DNA of 64,000 bases, taken from positions 17,435-81,434 of the forward strand of contig CAZZCP010000003.1 of NCBI GenBank assembly GCA_964653235.1, in the 5' to 3' direction. The DNA comes from CAZZCP01 sp964653235. Lineage in GTDB: Bacteria > Bdellovibrionota > Bdellovibrionia > Bdellovibrionales > UBA840. The position numbers were made by a program, and so were the translations under genes. This document shows positions 16,961 through 25,557 of this stretch, one piece after another (position 1 is the stretch's first letter; each line of letters starts with the position of its first letter). The notes beneath the pieces are model-generated. The model saw nothing but the letters and a program-made list of their open reading frames with translations, was not told the DNA's origin and made no database searches.

Positions 16961-17289
16961 AAGGTATCACCTTCTTCGTTGCCTTCGCGGATCGACTTGT
17001 GCGGCATACATANNNNNNNNNNNNNNNNNNNNNNNNNNNNNNNNNNNNNNNNNNNNNNNNNNNNNNNNNNNNNNNNNNNNNNNNNNNNNNNNNNNNNNNN
17101 NNNNNNNNNNNNAGAAAGTAGAAAACTTAGTCTAAGGTATCACCTTCTTCGTTGCCTTCGCGGATCGACTTGTGCGGCATACATAGAGTATGCCTCCGCG
17201 TCTCTCGCTTGGCGCCTTGAATCTAATACCTTAGAGAAAGTAGAAAACTTAGTCTAAGGTATCACCTTCTTCGTTGCCTTCGCGGATCG
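16961..17289. repeat. 122-bp tandem repeat with two internal hairpins, interrupted by a 100-N gap
   Basis: A unit beginning AAGGTATCACCTTCTTCG starts at 16961, 17134 and 17256. The two copies not split by the gap are exactly 122 bp apart (17134 and 17256), and the last copy stops at 17289. Each unit contains a perfect hairpin GGCATAC-ataga-GTATGCC (17176-17194 in copy 2). A 10-bp inverted repeat ATACCTTAGA/TCTAAGGTAT (17226-17235 and 17253-17262) bridges adjacent units. No credible gene lies in 16946-17411. The true copy number is hidden by the gap. It could be an intergenic repeat family, a VNTR or a transcription-attenuating array upstream of mreB. Confidence 0.9.
17013..17112. other. Assembly gap (100 N) inside the tandem repeat
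   Basis: The round number suggests a scaffold placeholder. The sequence on both sides is the same 122-bp repeat unit, so 49 bp or 49 plus a multiple of 122 bp are expected to be missing. Confidence 0.95.
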
Positions 17290-17411
17290 CATTAGTACAA
17301 GAAAAACTCTAGCACCGCGCGTTGACTCTAGCAAGCACCAGCAAAAACACTTTGAATCATTTATAAGTTACTGTGTTGACTCTCTTTTTGACAATACAAT
17401 AGGATGATTAC

Positions 17412-18455
17412 ATGCGTTTTTGGGATAAGGTCTCTGAATACTTCGCCAATGATATTGCCATCGACTTAGGAACCGCCAACACACTGGTTTTCGCTAAAGG
17501 CAAAGGTATCATTTTAAATGAACCCTCTGTGGTTGCTGTGCAAAAAAACTATCGCGGCATGCAAAACCGTGTTCTCGCTGTTGGAACCGAAGCAAAAGAT
17601 ATGTTGGGAAGAACACCTGGCAGTATTGTTGCGATTCGTCCTATTAAGGATGGCGTTATTGCAGACTTTGAAGTGACTCAATCTATGTTGAAATACTTTA
17701 TTTCAAAGTCTACCGGAAATCGCCGCGGAATCATTCCACCAAGAATTATTATTTGTGTTCCTTACGGCATCACGCAGGTTGAGAAAAGAGCGGTAAAAGA
17801 GTCGGCCCACTCCGCCGGGGCAAGAGAAGTTTTTCTCATCGAAGAGCCAATGGCAGCCGCGATAGGAGCTGGTTTACCCATTACAGAGCCCTCTGGTAAT
17901 ATGGTTGTTGATATTGGTGGTGGTACAACCGGCGTTGCTGTGATTTCTTTAGGTGGAATTGTGTATTGTAAATCTATCAAAGTGGCAGGAGATCGCTTTG
18001 ATGAGGCTATCGTCAACTATGTAAGACGCCAATTTAATCTTCTCATTGGTGAGCGTACAGCAGAGAAAATCAAAGTTACAATTGGCAATGCTTTTCCCTT
18101 TGAAGAAGAAAAAGTGATGGAGATTAAGGGAAGAGATTTAGTTGCCGGAGCTCCTAAAACGATCGAGATTACATCAAGTCAAGTTTATGATGCCTTGATG
18201 GATCCCTTATCTGAAGTCGTTGATGCAGTTCGAACCGCTCTTGAAAAGACTCCTCCTGAACTTGCCTCTGATATCGTCGATAATGGTATTGTACTCACTG
18301 GCGGTGGTGCTCTTATGTACAATCTCGATGTGCTTTTACGCGAAAAAACAGGTTTGCCTGTATCAATCGCTGAGGATCCATTGACTTGCGTTGTGATTGG
18401 CTCAGGAAAAGTTCTCGATAAACTTGATCTATTACGTCAACTATGTACGGATTAA
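17412..18455 (+). CDS. mreB: Rod shape-determining protein MreB
   Basis: 347 residues, the usual MreB length. Actin-fold signatures are clear: phosphate 1 loop DIAIDLGTANTLVFAKGKG, phosphate 2 loop VVDIGGGTTGVAVISLGG, an EEPMAAAIGAGLP connect segment and the adenosine motif GIVLTGGGALM. The N-terminal MRFWDKVSEYF is an amphipathic membrane-targeting helix. MreB filaments direct lateral peptidoglycan synthesis with RodA/PBP2. Here it is followed after only 3 bp by a sigma-like gene instead of mreC-mreD, so this may be one of two mreB paralogues or a split mre locus (inference). A GGATGA Shine-Dalgarno lies just upstream. Confidence 0.97.
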   Translation: MRFWDKVSEYFANDIAIDLGTANTLVFAKGKGIILNEPSVVAVQKNYRGMQNRVLAVGTEAKDMLGRTPGSIVAIRPIKDGVIADFEVTQSMLKYFISKSTGNRRGIIPPRIIICVPYGITQVEKRAVKESAHSAGAREVFLIEEPMAAAIGAGLPITEPSGNMVVDIGGGTTGVAVISLGGIVYCKSIKVAGDRFDEAIVNYVRRQFNLLIGERTAEKIKVTIGNAFPFEEEKVMEIKGRDLVAGAPKTIEITSSQVYDALMDPLSEVVDAVRTALEKTPPELASDIVDNGIVLTGGGALMYNLDVLLREKTGLPVSIAEDPLTCVVIGSGKVLDKLDLLRQLCTD

Positions 18456-18458
18456 TCT

Positions 18459-18941
18459 ATGACAGAAGAGCAAGTAAAAGCGGTTGCCTTGTTCTTTCAC
18501 TATTCTCTTATTGACGACCATCTGGCGTTTGAAGCATCGAAGAAATGTTTGCAAGAGTGTGCCAATAAACTCTCTGAAGAGACTGCTGAAGAAAAAAACC
18601 CTTGGGTAGTTATCGTTTATCAATCGGTAAAGACATGGAAAAAATTTAAAAGCAATAAGATTAAACAAGTCTCGCAATCTCCAGATCAAAACGCAATTCC
18701 GATGACATTAGAGAAGAGTATTCAAGTGTCTGATAATATCGATCTTGGGCCTTGGTATGAACTATTGAAAAAAGCCAAGCCAGAAGAGTTTTTGTTAATC
18801 GTTTGGAATGTTATCCTAAAAGTTCCTGAAGATGTACTGTCTCAGTCTCTAGGAATTAGCCAGGGTACGGTCAGGTTTCGAATTGCAAAGGGCCTTCGAA
18901 TTCTTGGATCCAATTTAAACCCCAAGGATATAGAGGCCTGA
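18459..18941 (+). CDS. Sigma-70/ECF-like factor with degenerate region 2
   Basis: 160 residues. The C-terminal part is a sigma region-4 helix-turn-helix, PEDVLSQSLGISQGTVRFR followed by a terminal helix IAKGLRIL, closely matching the I-A-x-x-L-G-I-S-x-G-T-V-K-x-R pattern of ECF factors. The N-terminal part (VKAVALFFHYSLIDDHLAFE) is where region 2 would be, but the usual DAED/QE core is not clear. It starts 3 bp after mreB and its stop overlaps the next gene, which looks like a membrane anti-sigma factor. This pairing supports the call. It probably directs a small envelope-related regulon; that is inference. Confidence 0.65.
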   Translation: MTEEQVKAVALFFHYSLIDDHLAFEASKKCLQECANKLSEETAEEKNPWVVIVYQSVKTWKKFKSNKIKQVSQSPDQNAIPMTLEKSIQVSDNIDLGPWYELLKKAKPEEFLLIVWNVILKVPEDVLSQSLGISQGTVRFRIAKGLRILGSNLNPKDIEA

Positions 18942-19885
18942 TGGCTAAGATGAAGCTGAGCAAATTTATTTGTAAAGAACTCCTATATAATCATATTATT
19001 GGTGATTTAGATCCTGATCGAAAAGCCAGTGTGGATGAGTTTTTAAATTCTGATGAGGAAATTCAAAGAGATTATAGAGAACTACAAGGCTCAATTCGAT
19101 ATTTAGAAAACTTGCAAAAATCAAAGCTTTCTGAGCCCTATGTCGAAAAGTTGATTCAAAGTTTAGATGGACCCAAAAACAACTTTGCGGCCAAAAAGTG
19201 GTTTCGGGCCATTTCAGTTTTTGGTTTTATTGTATTTATTGCCTTTATATTATCTCAGGCTTTTCCAGAGCAGAATTTCAATACGCTTTTTTACAAAGAA
19301 AAAGAAAATATTGTGGTCATCAATATTCCTCCAAAAAATAGCAATCCAGAGCTGCTGGCGCAAAATTCCAAGCAAAATTCTAAGCCGATTAAAGAAGAAC
19401 TCGTAGAGGATGATGAGAACAATTCACCCGATCAGCAGAGCCCTAAAGAACAAATTGATATTCCTAAAACAAAGCTGGCAGCGAATACTGTGAAGTCTGC
19501 GCAAAAGGCAGAAGAGCCTAAACCGCAAAAAAATGAAGAGAAACTCTCTACCGGACTTCAGGGATTTGTATATCGTGCCTATATGAGTGTTGAAAACCAT
19601 GAACAAGTAGCTGAAGAATTTACCGCAAAAATCAAAGAACTTGGAGGAGAAAAAGCCGGCACAGTTAGGTTAGGTTGGGTCAAACCCAATGGACGTCGCT
19701 ATTATCACTTGGCCATGCAAAAGACCAATTTTGATACTCTAACCGATTTTTTTAGAAGCTATGGTAGCCTACATATCGTTAAAACACCTCATAGAAGAGT
19801 TATGCCTGAGGGGAGTTTTCGTCTGATTTTAGAACTAGAAGGGTCTGATAGTGCAAACAGCACAAAAGAAGCCGAAAAAAAATAA
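18941..19885 (+). CDS. Single-pass membrane anti-sigma-like protein
   Basis: 314 residues. The N-terminal 70 residues (LLYNHIIGDLDPDRKASVDE and EEIQRDYRELQGSI) match the helical anti-sigma domain of the ZAS type in layout, but the zinc-binding Cys residues are absent. One TM helix follows (about residues 87-107, AISVFGFIVFIAFILSQAF), then a Lys/Glu/Pro-rich linker of about 90 residues. A periplasmic C-terminal domain (GFVYRAYMSVENHEQVAEEF and YYHLAMQKTNFDTLTDFF) is reminiscent of DUF4349-like domains. It overlaps the sigma-like gene by 1 bp. It probably holds that factor at the membrane and releases it on an envelope signal. Confidence 0.6.
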   Translation: MAKMKLSKFICKELLYNHIIGDLDPDRKASVDEFLNSDEEIQRDYRELQGSIRYLENLQKSKLSEPYVEKLIQSLDGPKNNFAAKKWFRAISVFGFIVFIAFILSQAFPEQNFNTLFYKEKENIVVINIPPKNSNPELLAQNSKQNSKPIKEELVEDDENNSPDQQSPKEQIDIPKTKLAANTVKSAQKAEEPKPQKNEEKLSTGLQGFVYRAYMSVENHEQVAEEFTAKIKELGGEKAGTVRLGWVKPNGRRYYHLAMQKTNFDTLTDFFRSYGSLHIVKTPHRRVMPEGSFRLILELEGSDSANSTKEAEKK

Positions 19886-21743
19886 GAACTTTAAAAGCTC
19901 AATGGGCATTGCGATTGCTCTTAGTTTTTTATTTTTTACCAGTATCCCCTTAGTATTGATATCTTTCTACGCTTTGAATCTTTTCAGCAAAAACACGCAA
20001 GAAGAAGTACGATCAAAATTGCTTCAAAGTTCATCTATTTTACAGATTGAAATCAATGATACACAAAAATACTATCGCGCATCTACCTTAGATTGGAGTG
20101 GAGATCGGCGCTTAAAGTACTTCATCTCCTCTAGAGCGAATGAAATACATTCATTGATTCAAAGGTGGATGAGCACTCCTGGAGTAGATCGAATTCGTGT
20201 TTACGATAGAAGAAGAAATATTTTGAGTTCATTTTTAAAAAGAGGTAAGGGAATTTTTCGCGAATATGAATTCTCGCAAGAAGCCCATTTGCAGCTACCT
20301 CAAAAACTGAACAAAAGTTTTTTTTACTATTATAAAATGTCTTTTGAAAAAGATCTTTGGCTACACAACTTAATGCCAATTTTGGGTGAAAACAATGTAT
20401 TGCTTGGTTATTTGCAAGTCTTGCATCGAGTTCCAAAGTCTTTTTGGCAAGAACTTGCGACAAAAAATAAACTTGAAATAGCTATTAATGACAAGCAAAA
20501 CACTTGGTCGAGCAACGACAAGCTCGAAGAGCTTCCTTGGCAGAGTTTAGAAAAAACAAAATTAGAGCAAGTTGAGCTTTTGCAAGAAAGCTTTGCATTT
20601 GGCATTATAAACTTACCACAAGACAAAAGCAAAATTCAGATTGCTTATGGAATTTCAATAGAGAGTGCAGTCGGTAGAGAGCGAAAGTTAAGGGGGGCCA
20701 TGATCACTGCTCTTTTTATATTTCTAGCCCTACTTTATCCGATCTTCTTGTTTGTTTCGATTAGACTATTGAAACCTTTGCGAAGATTGGCTGAAGCTAG
20801 CCAAAACTTAAGCATTCAGGCTACAGAAGTTGCACTTCCAGTACGTGGAAATGATGAAGTTGCATTGTTAACTCATAACTTCAATGAGATGAGCCGTAAA
20901 CTTTCAAAAACTCAATCCGAATTAAAACAAAAACTTCAAGAGCTTGAAAAGAGCAACCAGAACCTGCAAGAGACTCAGGCCAGTCTCATTCAGTCAGCAA
21001 AAATGGCAGGTCTTGGTCAATTGGTTGCCGGAGTAGCCCACGAGCTCAATAATCCGATTTCATTCATATATAGTAATACTCAACAGCTAGAAGAGTACCT
21101 GAACACACTAATGCAACTTGCTGAGAACTCTCCTCAAAAAGCTCAAATGGAAGATTGGGAATATCTAAAAAAAGACATCCCTAAGTTGGTTGATGCTTTT
21201 CGTGACGGAGCACAAAGAACCAGTGAAATCGTAAAAAACTTGCAGAGCTTTGCAAGAAAAGAAAACGATCATTGGGAGCAAGTCGATTTACAAGAGTTGG
21301 TTGAAAACTCATTAAAGCTCTTGGATAGCCAAATCAAGAACCGTGTTTCAATTCACCTTGATTTTCAATTTCAGCAAAAGATCTATTGTAACCGAAATCA
21401 AATCAATCAAGTCATTATGAATCTTTTAACCAATGCTAGCCAAGCCATAGAAGATAAAGGCAAAATTTTTATTCGTAGTCGTAAAGAAAAGAACTTTTAC
21501 ATGCTTGAGGTTGAAGACACCGGAAGAGGCATGGATTTAGGAACCCAAGAGCGAGTCTTTGATCCTTTCTTTACCACGAAGGAAGTCGGGCAAGGCACGG
21601 GGCTTGGCTTGAGTGTAAGTTACAACATCATCGAAAAGCACAATGGTATCATTCGAGTTCAATCTCAAGTTGGTAAGGGAAGTCTATTTCAGGTGTTATT
21701 GCCAATTACAAGTGAACAAAATATGAATAGTGTTTCGAATTGA
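19851..21743 (+). CDS. Membrane sensor histidine kinase (HAMP, HELNNP-type)
   Basis: 630 residues from a GTG at 19851 preceded by GAAGGG. TM1 lies at about 18-44. A periplasmic sensor of about 230 residues has no family that I recognise. TM2 lies at about 284-305, followed by a HAMP domain (LLKPLRRLAEASQNLSIQA) and a coiled coil. The phosphoacceptor helix has His397 in VAGVAHELNNPISF. The ATPase has N-box QVIMNLLTNASQAIED, DTGRGMD and TGLGLSVSYNIIEKHNG. It overlaps the anti-sigma-like gene by 35 bp, so it belongs to the same operon. No response regulator is adjacent, making it an orphan kinase here. The HELNNP form is common in NtrB-like and two-component phosphorelay kinases. Confidence 0.92.
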   Translation: MQTAQKKPKKNKNFKSSMGIAIALSFLFFTSIPLVLISFYALNLFSKNTQEEVRSKLLQSSSILQIEINDTQKYYRASTLDWSGDRRLKYFISSRANEIHSLIQRWMSTPGVDRIRVYDRRRNILSSFLKRGKGIFREYEFSQEAHLQLPQKLNKSFFYYYKMSFEKDLWLHNLMPILGENNVLLGYLQVLHRVPKSFWQELATKNKLEIAINDKQNTWSSNDKLEELPWQSLEKTKLEQVELLQESFAFGIINLPQDKSKIQIAYGISIESAVGRERKLRGAMITALFIFLALLYPIFLFVSIRLLKPLRRLAEASQNLSIQATEVALPVRGNDEVALLTHNFNEMSRKLSKTQSELKQKLQELEKSNQNLQETQASLIQSAKMAGLGQLVAGVAHELNNPISFIYSNTQQLEEYLNTLMQLAENSPQKAQMEDWEYLKKDIPKLVDAFRDGAQRTSEIVKNLQSFARKENDHWEQVDLQELVENSLKLLDSQIKNRVSIHLDFQFQQKIYCNRNQINQVIMNLLTNASQAIEDKGKIFIRSRKEKNFYMLEVEDTGRGMDLGTQERVFDPFFTTKEVGQGTGLGLSVSYNIIEKHNGIIRVQSQVGKGSLFQVLLPITSEQNMNSVSN

Positions 21744-21836
21744 GACGCTCTTAGATGCAACTCACTTATTTTAAAGCTTTTTTGGTAAATTCATTTTGGC
21801 CTAAGATTTGCTTATTTATAATATAGAGGGGAAATC

Positions 21837-22319
21837 ATGAAATTTGCAGGATTCATTTTTTTAGGCTTAATTGCATCGTTTCATCAGTCTTATGGTGAAG
21901 ACTCTGAGGTGTTGGCCAATAAAATCATCAATTCCCATTATCAAGCTGTAGATGTAAATAATCAGCTTGATCAGCGAAGAGTAGAGATTGAGAATCAAAA
22001 AACTTTACTCGAGAATGATCTTTCCTCACAAAAGCTTCATAAAAATGCCTATGGTGGTGCCGAAACTTACGGAATAATCCAAGCCGAAAGTCAGCCTTTT
22101 TCTGATAGTGATCCCGATTTGTACGAAAATTCGACCTTTGAAAGTATTGATTACCAACTCTATCAAGAGAGAAAACAAGCTGCCGCAGTGAAAGCATATG
22201 ATGAAAAAGTAAAACGAGAGTACATCGAAAACTTTAAAGAAAATGCTCGGCAACAAGGTTATGAAGTTGTTATTGATGATGACTTAGTGGTTCAAGAGTA
22301 TCGAAAAATCAAAGACTAG
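21837..22319 (+). CDS. Small secreted protein, unknown function
   Basis: 160 residues with a signal peptide (MKFAGFIFLGLIASFHQSYG). The mature part is charged and probably helical (VDVNNQLDQRRVEIENQ; RKQAAAVKAYDEKVKRE), with no Cys and no known motif. A GAGGGGA Shine-Dalgarno precedes the ATG, and a TATAAT sequence lies about 15 bp further upstream, but without a good -35 at standard spacing. Its 3' end overlaps the convergent RadC-like gene by 36 bp. Confidence 0.7.
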   Translation: MKFAGFIFLGLIASFHQSYGEDSEVLANKIINSHYQAVDVNNQLDQRRVEIENQKTLLENDLSSQKLHKNAYGGAETYGIIQAESQPFSDSDPDLYENSTFESIDYQLYQERKQAAAVKAYDEKVKREYIENFKENARQQGYEVVIDDDLVVQEYRKIKD

Positions 22320-22670
22320 TGATTCTAATCGAAAACTAAAAAACTCCTCTTCATAAAAAATCCAGTGATCCCAAAATTCAAAAGGACTGCTTTTTAGACT
22401 TTCAACTAGTTGTCGCGTCATTTCGACATCTTTTTTCGAGGGATAGACACCTCCATCTATATGGTTGTGAAGCAAGATAAATGATTTAGCATTTTGAGAT
22501 GTCAAAAAAAATATGAGCGAGGAGAGCTGAAAACAGCATTGGTATCTGTCACCTTCAGCAATTTTCTGAGTCTTTATGTGATGGTAGTTTTTATCAAGAG
22601 CAATGGCCCAGACTTGTTCTACCTTACTGTAAAATATATCTTTGTAGCTTGATTTCCAAAGTGCAGGCAT
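22284..22670 (-). CDS. Stand-alone RadC-like JAB/MPN domain protein
   Basis: 128 residues. The core AKSFILLHNHIDGGVYPSKK followed by DVEMTRQLVE matches the RadC JAB1/MPN motif H-N-H-x7-S-x2-D with identical spacing (His68, His70, Ser78, Asp81). FWDHWIFYEEEFFSFR matches the D-H-x-I-x-x-x-x-x-x-x-S-F-x end of RadC. The helix-hairpin-helix part of full-length RadC (about 225 residues) is missing, so it resembles the short YeeS/plasmid-type proteins. RadC biochemical function is not settled. The gene overlaps the convergent secreted-protein gene by 36 bp. Confidence 0.75.
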   Translation of the reverse strand: MPALWKSSYKDIFYSKVEQVWAIALDKNYHHIKTQKIAEGDRYQCCFQLSSLIFFLTSQNAKSFILLHNHIDGGVYPSKKDVEMTRQLVESLKSSPFEFWDHWIFYEEEFFSFRLESLVFDFSILLNH

Positions 22671-22817
22671 GTGACGATAAATGGCAAAAAAAAGGCCAAG
22701 CTCATCTCGCTCACATTAGACTTTTACGTCCGATTATAGTTTTTGCTGTGCGCAAAGGGATGAAATCCGAAAATGAGCGATATTATGATAGGTAGATATC
22801 TTTTTTAGGAGACGAAT

Positions 22818-23408
22818 ATGAAAAGTATAATTTTATTAATATCGATGATTTTTGTTTTGAGCTCTTGTGGTCCTAGAGCTTTTACAAAAGGTGAGTATGA
22901 TAATGTACAAAATGAAAACAATTTGAATGACCGTTGGTCAGAGACTGACATGCAAAAAGTTGTGGCCAACTTGGTCGGCAAAATGACGAATCACTATTCG
23001 ATTGCCCGCAAAAAAAAGCCGCCTATTGTAATTGTGACGAAATTACAGAATAAAACCAGAGAACACATCGACACTCAAAGCATTATGGATATGGTTAAAA
23101 TTGAGTTAATGAACTCAGGTAAAGTACAATTTGTTGATAAAGAAGCTCGTGAAGATATTAAAGACGAATATGATTATCAGGGTTCAGGCATTGTTGCTGA
23201 AGGAACCGCCAAGGCTGGTGGCGGCCAAGTTGGAGCGGACTTTATTCTCAATGGTCGACTAGATTCTATTGTTCAAGAAGTCGGTAAAGACAAAACAGTT
23301 TACTATAAAGTTACCCTCAACTTAACCAACTTAAAAACTGGTTTAATCGTATGGGGTGGCCAAGAGCAACTTAGAAAAGCCTATCGCAAAAGACGTGTAG
23401 GTCTATAA
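22818..23408 (+). CDS. lpoB: LpoB-like penicillin-binding protein activator lipoprotein
   Basis: 196 residues. The lipoprotein signal ends in IFVLSSC (lipobox LSSC). The mature domain has the LpoB layout: KKPPIVIVTKLQNKTREHID, a SIMDMVKIELMNSGKVQFVD strand-helix, the GQVGADFILNGRLDSI strand and a final GLIVWGGQEQLRK. In E. coli, LpoB reaches through the peptidoglycan from the outer membrane to activate PBP1B. It is followed after 3 bp by the COG3014-like lipoprotein, an arrangement consistent with one operon. Whether it serves the PBP1A at 888-3668 is inference. The Shine-Dalgarno is GGAGACGA. Confidence 0.82.
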   Translation: MKSIILLISMIFVLSSCGPRAFTKGEYDNVQNENNLNDRWSETDMQKVVANLVGKMTNHYSIARKKKPPIVIVTKLQNKTREHIDTQSIMDMVKIELMNSGKVQFVDKEAREDIKDEYDYQGSGIVAEGTAKAGGGQVGADFILNGRLDSIVQEVGKDKTVYYKVTLNLTNLKTGLIVWGGQEQLRKAYRKRRVGL

Positions 23409-23411
23409 TTT

Positions 23412-24638
23412 ATGCTGCAAAGATTTGCTCTTTGCTCCCTTTTATTATTGTTTGCGGCTTGTGCAAGCTACCAAAAGCAGCTGGCCAAGTCACAAAATCT
23501 TGCTAAGCAAGGCAAATATCTTGAGGCAGCAAATGAAATTAAAGAAAAAGCTTTAAAAGATGGAGACGATCAACTCGTCTACTTGCTTGATTATGGCACT
23601 TTCTTGCACATGGCTGGGCTCTATGACCAATCCAACCAAGCATTTTTAAAGGCCAATGATATTGCCGATATAAAAGATTACACCAGCTTGTCTAGAGAAG
23701 CTGGTTCGATTCTCTTAAACGAGGGTTTAGTTCAGTACAAGGGCGATGATTACGAAAAAGTGCTCATCAATGCTTATCTTGCCATGAATTTTTTAATGAT
23801 GGGGCAGTTTGAGTCGGCACAAGTCGAGGCCAGAAGGCTCAATGACAAACTCTACAAATTTCGTTACGAGGGCAAAAAAAAGTACGATCAAAACCCATTC
23901 GCTTTTTACCTTTCGGCAATGATTTGGGAGTACTCAAGAGAGTATGACTCCGCTTACATTGACTATGAAAGAGCCTACAATCTCAATCCTAGTATACCCA
24001 TGCTTAAAGAAGATCTGGTTCGTTCAGCCTATCTCTCAAGACGGGGGGATATGCTCAAAAAATGGAGAAAAGCTTTTCCGAAGGTAAAATTTGAACCTCA
24101 AAAATGGAAAAAAAGAGAATACGGCGAAATTATCGTTCTTTACCAACAAGGGAGAGGGCCTCAAAAAAGACCGAATCCATCTTTTAAAAAGGTTCCTAAA
24201 CTTTATCCAAGGTTGAACCGAGGTGTTGCCGCTGAAATGAAAATCAATGGAAAAACACATAAGTCGCAGCAGGTTTATGATTTGCAGACAGTTGCAATCA
24301 AAACTTTGGATGATCAGTACTCGGCACTTGTTGCGAAACGAGTTGCAGGTATTGCCGCCAAAGCCGTAATTGCCAATCAAATTAAAAAAGAAAATCAACT
24401 TTTAGGTCAACTTGCTTGGATCGGTATGAATATGGCTGATGTTGCTGACCTTCGCCAGTGGACGACATTGCCTCAGAGTATTCATGTTTTGAGGGTTCCT
24501 GTACCGAAAGGTGAGTATGACTTTGTTTTGCGTGCCGTAGATGCTGCGAATCGACCTACTGGTGAGTCAAAATCTTTTTCAAATGTAAAAGTGGCCCGGG
24601 GCAAGCCAACTTTCTTGCTTTGGAGGAGTTTCAAATAA
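23412..24638 (+). CDS. COG3014-like TPR lipoprotein
   Basis: 408 residues. The lipoprotein signal ends in LLLFAAC. The N-terminal half is helical and TPR-like (SQNLAKQGKYLEAANEIKEK; SAYIDYERAYNLNPSIPMLK). The C-terminal half has the features I associate with COG3014: an invariant-looking GEIIVLYQQGRGPQKRP followed by RQWTTLPQSIHVLRVPVPKG. The family often sits beside LpoB-like lipoproteins, as here. A role as an envelope lipoprotein partner of a peptidoglycan synthase regulator is inferred from context only. Confidence 0.75.
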   Translation: MLQRFALCSLLLLFAACASYQKQLAKSQNLAKQGKYLEAANEIKEKALKDGDDQLVYLLDYGTFLHMAGLYDQSNQAFLKANDIADIKDYTSLSREAGSILLNEGLVQYKGDDYEKVLINAYLAMNFLMMGQFESAQVEARRLNDKLYKFRYEGKKKYDQNPFAFYLSAMIWEYSREYDSAYIDYERAYNLNPSIPMLKEDLVRSAYLSRRGDMLKKWRKAFPKVKFEPQKWKKREYGEIIVLYQQGRGPQKRPNPSFKKVPKLYPRLNRGVAAEMKINGKTHKSQQVYDLQTVAIKTLDDQYSALVAKRVAGIAAKAVIANQIKKENQLLGQLAWIGMNMADVADLRQWTTLPQSIHVLRVPVPKGEYDFVLRAVDAANRPTGESKSFSNVKVARGKPTFLLWRSFK

Positions 24639-24662
24639 AAAACCCCGCATCAAGCGAGGCCA
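24639..24662 (-). terminator. Intrinsic terminator of the PhaR-like gene
   Basis: On the minus strand CCTCGC-TTGAT-GCGGGG (six pairs, one wobble) is followed by six T residues. It lies 28 bp past the stop codon at 24690. Confidence 0.75.
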
Positions 24663-24689
24663 TCCTAAATTAAGAGATTTTAAAAATTC

Positions 24690-25238
24690 TTAGATGTTGA
24701 AATTACGATTGTTGTTTGAGTTCGGAAGCTCAGGAGTTACGTCATCGTTCTCAAGATAGTTATCTGACTCAGAGGACTCGGAAGAACTAGCTGCATTGCC
24801 AATTCTTTGATCGAGCTTGGATTTTGCGTCATCATAAGAGGCAGATTTATTGGTGTTTGGCTCAACAATGGCAGGTTGGTCAGAAATTGTTGTTTTATGA
24901 GAAGCAGGAAAAGCACCGAGTTTGGCAAGATAGGCTGAAATGCTTCCATCTTGGTTTTGAATCACTTCACGCAAAGTGTAAAGTGGTGCGTAAGACCCAG
25001 ATTTCTTTTCAGCTTCGAAGATAATTTGCGTCAAGGTCGCTGCGGTAATGTCTCTTTTGGTTTTGTTGTCGACAACCATTACCTCTTCGGTGTTGCGAAT
25101 CATCTTGGCTATGTCATCTAAGGTAACATAACAAGATTGTTGAGTGTCATAGAGCTTGCGGTTTTGGTATCTCTTAATAATTTTTACTTTACTGTTATTT
25201 TTCGAAGTAGTGCTGATAGATGGGTTTTGAATGTTCAA
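24690..25238 (-). CDS. phaR: PHA accumulation regulator DNA-binding protein (PhaR-like)
   Basis: 182 residues starting at a TTG (25238) with a strong GGGGAGG Shine-Dalgarno. The N-terminal domain KIIKRYQNRKLYDTQQSCYV followed by TLDDIAKMIRNTEEVMVVDN and DITAATLTQIIFEAE is the PHB_acc_N domain, which binds DNA and often polyhydroxyalkanoate granules. The C-terminal half is disordered and Ser/Asn-rich. No pha synthase or phasin gene is nearby, so control of carbon storage is inferred from family only. It has its own consensus promoter (25358-25386) and terminator (24639-24662), so it is monocistronic. Confidence 0.88.
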   Translation of the reverse strand: MNIQNPSISTTSKNNSKVKIIKRYQNRKLYDTQQSCYVTLDDIAKMIRNTEEVMVVDNKTKRDITAATLTQIIFEAEKKSGSYAPLYTLREVIQNQDGSISAYLAKLGAFPASHKTTISDQPAIVEPNTNKSASYDDAKSKLDQRIGNAASSSESSESDNYLENDDVTPELPNSNNNRNFNI

Positions 25239-25357
25239 GTAGGACCTCCCCTGCTCTTACCAAATTTCGGCGGCAGTGTACGTTACAAATTTCTCTCTTT
25301 CGTCAATAAACACAGCAATTTAGCCTTATCTAGACGATATTTTTCCTAACGAAGGGC

Positions 25358-25386
25358 AAAATAGGCAGAACGCCACAGGATGTCAA
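25358..25386 (-). promoter_or_regulatory. Sigma-70 promoter for the PhaR-like gene
   Basis: On the minus strand a perfect -35 TTGACA (25381-25386) is 17 bp from TATTTT (25358-25363). Transcription would start near 25351, giving a 5' UTR of about 110 nt. The rest of the 25239-25557 intergenic stretch shows nothing I can name. Confidence 0.65.
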
Positions 25387-25557
25387 GGGCTGAATAGCCA
25401 GTGAAACGTGCAGTAACGCAATGCACACCTACGTCTACACTTGAGACATTCTAAGTCACTGAAAAGGTTAAGAATTCTCTAAAGAAATAAAAAGAACCGG
25501 CCGATAGTCTAGAAAATACTCAGAAAAAGCAAAGTCTAAAAAAAGGGGAAAAGTTAC

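Noticed and set aside
16961..17289. Tandem repeat as a CRISPR array
   Set aside because: The 122-bp unit is repeated without variable spacers.
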